DNA of 64,000 nucleotides from Methanomicrobiaceae archaeon. Its GTDB lineage: Archaea; Halobacteriota; Methanomicrobia; Methanomicrobiales; Methanomicrobiaceae. This document shows, piece by piece, positions 60,082 to 64,000 of this stretch. Position 1 is the stretch's first letter. The number at the start of each line of letters is the position of its first letter. The position numbers and the translations under genes are program-made. The notes under the pieces are model-generated. The model saw only the letters and a program-made list of their open reading frames with translations, was not told the origin of the DNA and did no database searches. Where the stretch lies: positions 26,992-90,991 of the forward strand of contig JARVGI010000006.1 of NCBI GenBank assembly GCA_029762625.1, read 5' to 3'.

Positions 60082-61394
60082 ACATACCTCTCCAATCCCG
60101 GTACCCTGATCTCCCGCTCGCTCCATTCCGAAACCATCTCGGGGGTGACAATCCTCCCGTCATGTTCTATCGCATTACCCGAGGCCAGCTCTTTGAAAAG
60201 AGGCCCCTGCGGCACCCCCAATGCGCGCGCTTTGGTGGGGTTGAAACGGAGTTTTCGCAGGATCAATCGCTCCCCGTCAACACTATTGTTGGCTTGTCCG
60301 GTGACGATGTCTATACTCAACGTTATTAACTCATCTATTAATGATGATCTATTTTTCCCGTAAGAAATAAAAAATGGGAGCATTTTACCCGTGCCCGAGG
60401 AGAGATGCACCACGGGGAGGGCGTCAAGGCGCCGGAGCACGCGGTCCCGGTCAACCCGCAGGGCTTCGGCCAGCAGATCCCCGGGAATTTCGAAGAAAAC
60501 GGGGTCGCCCGGGCCCTCCAGTGCGTGGATGGATACCCGGCTTCCCGGCGCATGCGCCTCCGCGAGCCTGCGGATCGCAGTGTAGGTCTCCCGGTCGAGA
60601 CGGCTGGCCGCGTGGATGTCGCTTTCCGAGAGGACCATGATATCCAGGCCGGCAAGGAGGGCGTCCAGCCGGGAGAGGAGGGCGCCGGGCAGCGCTTTTC
60701 TGTCGATGTAGGCGGCATGGGCGCGGCTCTTCTCCCGCATCTGCGCGATCATGCCTGTATCGAGGGCCGCGACCGCACGGGTCGGGGCGATGTGGCCGAA
60801 CGCGGCCTGCGTGGCAAGGGCGATGGCCGTCTGGCGCGCCGCGTAGTGGGTCCCCCCGAACCCGATGAGGGTGAGCGACGCCGAGGGCTCCGCGTCGAGG
60901 ATGGCCCCGGCCACCGCCCGGGCCGCCGCCGGATCGCGCCACTGCTCCCCGGTGCTCCCGATCTCCGCAAAGAGCGAGGGGGTCGCACAATCGGTGGGCC
61001 CGTGATGGGTCACCTCGTAGGAGACACGGTAGCCCGCAGGAGCGCGGGCGGCGAGGCCCCGCAGGACGGCGTGCATCCACCCGGGCGCCGCCGCGGCGAG
61101 CTCCCCCGCCCTGCCGCCGTAATCCGCCGTCGCGTAGTTGCCGGTGACGTGGACGGTGAGGGCTGGCTGCGGCCGGATGCTGGTGTGCCGGGAGATGAAC
61201 AGGATCAGGTCGGCGTCCGCCCGCCGGTCAATCCCCTCCTCGGAGATCAGCCGCCCTTCCGTCTCCAGGAACGAGAGCTGCCGGCCGCGGTGCGAGACCG
61301 GCCCGGCGTCGGGGTTGTCCAGCAGGTCGAGGAGCTGGCGGCGGATGGCGACGCCCGCCGGGTCGAGGGCCGAATTAACGATGGCGATGTGCAT
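60078..61394 (-). CDS. dtdA: D-aminoacyl-tRNA deacylase (DtdA) with C-terminal extension
   Basis: 438 residues from ATG 61394 with GGGTGAT 6 nt upstream. [10 protein letters not shown] and [10 protein letters not shown] form the DtdA signature, with [10 protein letters not shown] later. It removes D-amino acids from tRNA. A C-terminal extension (about 325-438) of about 110 residues includes [20 protein letters not shown], which resembles the exit motif of RNase Z. Start and stop are tightly coupled to ftsZ, an arrangement I have not seen documented. Confidence 0.93.
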   Translation of the reverse strand: MHIAIVNSALDPAGVAIRRQLLDLLDNPDAGPVSHRGRQLSFLETEGRLISEEGIDRRADADLILFISRHTSIRPQPALTVHVTGNYATADYGGRAGELAAAAPGWMHAVLRGLAARAPAGYRVSYEVTHHGPTDCATPSLFAEIGSTGEQWRDPAAARAVAGAILDAEPSASLTLIGFGGTHYAARQTAIALATQAAFGHIAPTRAVAALDTGMIAQMREKSRAHAAYIDRKALPGALLSRLDALLAGLDIMVLSESDIHAASRLDRETYTAIRRLAEAHAPGSRVSIHALEGPGDPVFFEIPGDLLAEALRVDRDRVLRRLDALPVVHLSSGTGKMLPFFISYGKNRSSLIDELITLSIDIVTGQANNSVDGERLILRKLRFNPTKARALGVPQGPLFKELASGNAIEHDGRIVTPEMVSEWSEREIRVPGLERYV

Positions 61395-61464
61395 GGGCAG
61401 ATCACCCACGATATTGATCCCCCGGCCCCTTGTACGCTTCGCTTCCCCGGCGCCCGGATGCGGG

Positions 61465-61480
61465 CATTGCATATACGCTT
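61465..61480 (+). promoter_or_regulatory. TATA-like element of the small protein-moeA operon
   Basis: TGCATATACGCT at 61468-61479, about 55-65 nt before ATG 61533, divergent from dtdA. Confidence 0.4.
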
Positions 61481-61532
61481 CATTTTCCGCAATGGTAAAC
61501 GATATTTCCTTACGGGTGCACCTCTGTTGTAC

Positions 61533-61715
61533 ATGGATGAAGAGAAAATCACACAGGCGTTCGAGGAATTTGGCATCACCACCGAGATCAGGTGCGAACA
61601 GGCATTTGCAATCTGCGAAAAATACGGCATCCCCACACTGGACATCGCCCGCTACTGCAACCGGCATGACCCGCGCATAAAAATCAGGGGCTGCCAGCTG
61701 GGCTGCTTCAAATGA
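61533..61715 (+). CDS. 60-residue Cys-containing protein upstream of moeA
   Basis: 60 residues, all soluble: an N-terminal acidic helix, RCEQAFAICEKYGIPTLDIARYC in the middle and CQLGCFK at the C-terminus. The YGIPxxDIARYC segment looks like a helix-turn-helix recognition helix. The five Cys could bind a cluster or metal. Its stop overlaps the moeA start (ATGA), so it is translated with the molybdenum cofactor genes. I do not recognise a named family; a sensor of molybdate or cofactor is a guess. Confidence 0.65.
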   Translation: MDEEKITQAFEEFGITTEIRCEQAFAICEKYGIPTLDIARYCNRHDPRIKIRGCQLGCFK

Positions 61716-62917
61716 AACTCTTTCTCGAAGTGGTCCCGGTCGAGGAGGCTGTTGCCGCGGTGCGGCGGATCGCCCCGCCGGTCGTCGAAGAGACCGTACC
61801 CCTGGAGGAGGCCTATGGGCGAGTGCTCGCCCGGGACATCAGCGCTGGTGAGGATATTCCCGGGTTTACCCGCTCGGTAAAGGACGGCTACGCGGTGGTC
61901 GCCGCCGACACTACCGGCGCAGGCGAGGCCATGCCTGCCATGCTCGAAAACACTGGCCGGGTGGCCATGGGAGCGGCGGAGGCCCGGGCGATCGCTCCCG
62001 GGCAGTGCTGTTACGTGCCCACCGGGGGGGTGATCCCCCCGGGGGCCGACGCCATCGTGATGGTGGAATACACCGAAGCGGTGGGCGACGAAGTGCTCGT
62101 CCACCGCCCCGTGGCGCCCGGCGAGAACCTTATCGCCCGGGGCGAGGACTTCGCTGCCGGCGCCGTGGTGCTGGAGGCGGGACGAAGGTGTTCGCCGCGG
62201 GATCTCGGCGTGCTGGCCGCACTGGGGGTGGCGGAGGTGCCGGTCGCCGCCCGGCCGCGGGTGGGGATCATCTCCACCGGCAACGAGCTGGTGCCGGTCG
62301 CCGCGACGCCCGGGCCGGCGCAGGTGCGCGACGCCAACACCTCCCTTGCATCCGGGTTCGTGATCGAACGGGGCGGCGAGCCGGTGCGCTACGGCATCGT
62401 CCGCGACGAACGGGCGGCGCTGGAAGAGGCCCTCGCCGCCGCCGCCGCCGAATGCGACGCGGTGCTCCTGTCCGGGGGCAGCTCGAAGGACGAGCGGGAC
62501 ATGTGCGCGGCCGTGATCGCCGACGCCGGCGAGGTGCTCATCCACGGCGTGGCCATCGCCCCCGGCAAGCCGACCATCGTGGGGCGGGTGGGACCGGCGC
62601 CGGTCATCGGCCTTCCCGGCCACCCCGCCTCCACCTGCGTGGTGCTCATCGTCGTGGCCGGGCCCCTTCTCGCCGCCATGACCGGCGAGCGCCGGGCGGT
62701 GCGCACGGCAACCGCCCGGCTCACCCAGAACGTCCCCTCCGAGCGGGGCAGGGACGATTACGTGCGGGTGGCGCTCGACGGAGAGGGGGGAGCCGCCCCG
62801 CTCTTCGGCAAATCGGGGCTGCTGAACACGCTCGTGGCGAGCAGCGGTGTGGTGCGTGTGCCGGCCAGTCGTGAGGGACTGGAGACCGGCGAGGAGGTGG
62901 AGGTGCTCCTGTGGTGA
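61712..62917 (+). CDS. moeA: molybdopterin molybdenumtransferase MoeA (copy 1)
   Basis: 401 residues. Typical MoeA order: FTRSVKDGYAVVAAD, the GVIPPGADAIVMVEYTE loop, GIISTGNELVP and GLPGHPASTCVVLIVV in the MogA-like domain. Inserts Mo or W into adenylated molybdopterin. Four bases after the small Cys protein's stop, and its own stop overlaps the second moeA by three bases. Archaea often keep two MoeA copies, thought to handle Mo and W separately. Confidence 0.95.
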   Translation: MKLFLEVVPVEEAVAAVRRIAPPVVEETVPLEEAYGRVLARDISAGEDIPGFTRSVKDGYAVVAADTTGAGEAMPAMLENTGRVAMGAAEARAIAPGQCCYVPTGGVIPPGADAIVMVEYTEAVGDEVLVHRPVAPGENLIARGEDFAAGAVVLEAGRRCSPRDLGVLAALGVAEVPVAARPRVGIISTGNELVPVAATPGPAQVRDANTSLASGFVIERGGEPVRYGIVRDERAALEEALAAAAAECDAVLLSGGSSKDERDMCAAVIADAGEVLIHGVAIAPGKPTIVGRVGPAPVIGLPGHPASTCVVLIVVAGPLLAAMTGERRAVRTATARLTQNVPSERGRDDYVRVALDGEGGAAPLFGKSGLLNTLVASSGVVRVPASREGLETGEEVEVLLW

Positions 62918-64000
62918 AGCGCTACCTCTCCCTCATCACCCTCGACGAGGCGCTGGCACGCATCGGCGAGGAATTCCCCCACCCTGTTGGCACCGCCACG
63001 GTGCCCCTGCAGGAGGCGGCGGGCAGGATCACCGCAGCCCCCGTCTTCACCCGGTTCTCGGTCCCCGAGACCCACCTTGCGGCGATGGACGGGATCGCCG
63101 TGCACAGCGGAGACACCCATGGGGCGAACGAGCAGCGCCCGGTGCGGATCCAGGACGCAGCGCGGGTCAACACCGGCAACGTTGTCCCCCCCGGCTATGA
63201 CGCCGTGGTGATGATCGAGGACGTGCACCTCGAGGAGGACGGCTCCTTTACCGTGCGGGCGCCGGTGAGCCCCTGGCAGCACATCCGCCCGGTGGGGGAG
63301 GATATCGGCGAGTCGGAGATGATCCTTCCCTCGCGCCGCCGGATCCGCCCGCACGAGATCGGGGCGCTCGCCGCCTACGGCGTGGCCGAGGTGCCGGTGC
63401 TCGACCTCTCGATCGGGCTCATCCCCACGGGATCCGAGCTCGTGCCCGCAGGAACACGCCCCGCACCGGGACAGGTGGTAGAGAGCAATATGTATATGGC
63501 CGCGGCCTACCTCGCCGACCTCGGGGCCCGGTGCACCCACTACCCCATCGTCCCCGACGACCCGGGGGTGATCCTGGAGCAGATCCGCAGCGCCGTCGAG
63601 AAGCACGATATGCTGGTCGTCTCCGCAGGATCCTCCAAAGGCACCCGCGACTACACCGCACCGGTGATCGACGAGCTCGGCGAGGTGCTCATCCACGGGG
63701 TGGCCATCAAGCCCGCCCGCCCGGTGATCGTCGGAAGGGTGGCGGGAAAACCAGTGATCGGCATGCCCGGCTACCCCCTCGCCTGCTTCACCATCCTGCG
63801 CGAGATCCTGCGCCCCATGATGGACGCCTGGGGCTTTGCGCCGCCGGAAAGCGATCAGGTTGCCGCACGCCTCACCACCACCCTCGAGTCCGATGCCGGC
63901 ACCGACGAGTTCGTGCTCCTCTCGGTGGGCCGCATCGGGGGGTCGTGGGTGGCGGTGCCACTCTCCCGGGGCGCCGGGGTGCAGATGAGCGCTGTGCGGG
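62914..64000 (+). CDS. moeA: molybdopterin molybdenumtransferase MoeA (copy 2, partial)
   Basis: At least 362 residues from GTG 62914; the window end cuts the C-terminus. LAAMDGIAVHSGD, GNVVPPGYDAVVMIEDV, GLIPTGSELVP and GMPGYPLACF are the MoeA motifs. Sequence is clearly diverged from copy 1 (about one third identical by eye). Copies of this type often carry a C-terminal PBP/LysR-substrate-like domain, which would lie beyond 64000. Confidence 0.93.
   Translation, partial: MKRYLSLITLDEALARIGEEFPHPVGTATVPLQEAAGRITAAPVFTRFSVPETHLAAMDGIAVHSGDTHGANEQRPVRIQDAARVNTGNVVPPGYDAVVMIEDVHLEEDGSFTVRAPVSPWQHIRPVGEDIGESEMILPSRRRIRPHEIGALAAYGVAEVPVLDLSIGLIPTGSELVPAGTRPAPGQVVESNMYMAAAYLADLGARCTHYPIVPDDPGVILEQIRSAVEKHDMLVVSAGSSKGTRDYTAPVIDELGEVLIHGVAIKPARPVIVGRVAGKPVIGMPGYPLACFTILREILRPMMDAWGFAPPESDQVAARLTTTLESDAGTDEFVLLSVGRIGGSWVAVPLSRGAGVQMSAVR

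Noticed and set aside
61247-61645. Minus-strand frame overlapping dtdA start and the small protein
   Set aside because: It runs across the promoter region and both real genes and shows no conserved motif.

Overview
The window is archaeal and comes from a hydrogenotrophic methanogen. The evidence is a formylmethanofuran dehydrogenase operon (fwdGDBAC), the methanogen-type (type 2) seryl-tRNA synthetase, archaeal ribosomal proteins (uS15, eS1, uL11, uL1, uL10/P0, P1), Spt5, SecE, archaeal FtsZ, D-aminoacyl-tRNA deacylase DtdA and Pcc1. High G+C outside one island, many ATGA start/stop overlaps, TATA-type promoters with short or no leaders, and PAS-rich regulators fit the order Methanomicrobiales. 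That placement is an inference, not a measured assignment.

Layout. 1-3506: a large secreted protein (minus strand, open at the left edge) with a phospholipase-C/nuclease-like N-terminal region and tandem Cys-rich repeats. 3.9-6.4 kb: a broken HicB antitoxin, a Fic protein with a repeated operator-like promoter, a frameshifted membrane protein and tRNA-Thr(CGU). 6.6-13 kb: a RibD-C reductase, then a compact carotenoid operon (crtI-crtB-lycopene elongase-cruF) and an AarF/UbiB kinase. 13-22.9 kb: DUF3467, a Cas4-like protein, HEAT and PAS regulators, a membrane-anchored Lon-type protease, a PEBP protein, Sua5 and its partner nucleotidyltransferase, an ACT/DUF5612 protein, a response regulator and a sugar-dehydrogenase-like secreted protein. 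23-25 kb: two secreted fasciclin proteins, one with a cupredoxin domain.

25.2-33.5 kb is an AT-richer island. It holds a metallophosphoesterase fusion, a double DsrE-like protein, a SagB-type nitroreductase and fwdGDBAC. It ends near a broken histidine kinase and tRNA-Gly(CCC). 34-43 kb: a hybrid kinase, then rps15-DHH-pcc1-serS-rps3ae. rps15 is preceded by a strikingly structured leader. A bactofilin-methyltransferase pair and a PH-domain protein follow. 43-48 kb is patchy: NTF2-like, methyltransferase, flavoprotein and HEPN/MNT toxin-antitoxin genes, mixed with relics of an amino-acid permease and a surface protein. 47.6-64 kb: an HI0933-type flavoprotein, an ArsR-HTH-helicase operon, hypF, a PAP2 phosphatase, the ribosomal stalk/secE/spt5/ftsZ/dtdA block, and a small Cys protein followed by two moeA genes, the second cut by the window end.

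How the genes connect. HypF (NiFe-hydrogenase maturation) and the two MoeA proteins (pyranopterin metal insertion) would serve the hydrogenases and the Mo/W-dependent Fwd enzyme. The dtdA-ftsZ-secE-spt5-L11-L1-L10-P1 block and the S15-Pcc1-SerRS-S1e block are core information-processing loci. Between them sit accessory islands with toxin-antitoxin genes, decaying transporters, carotenoid synthesis and surface proteins.
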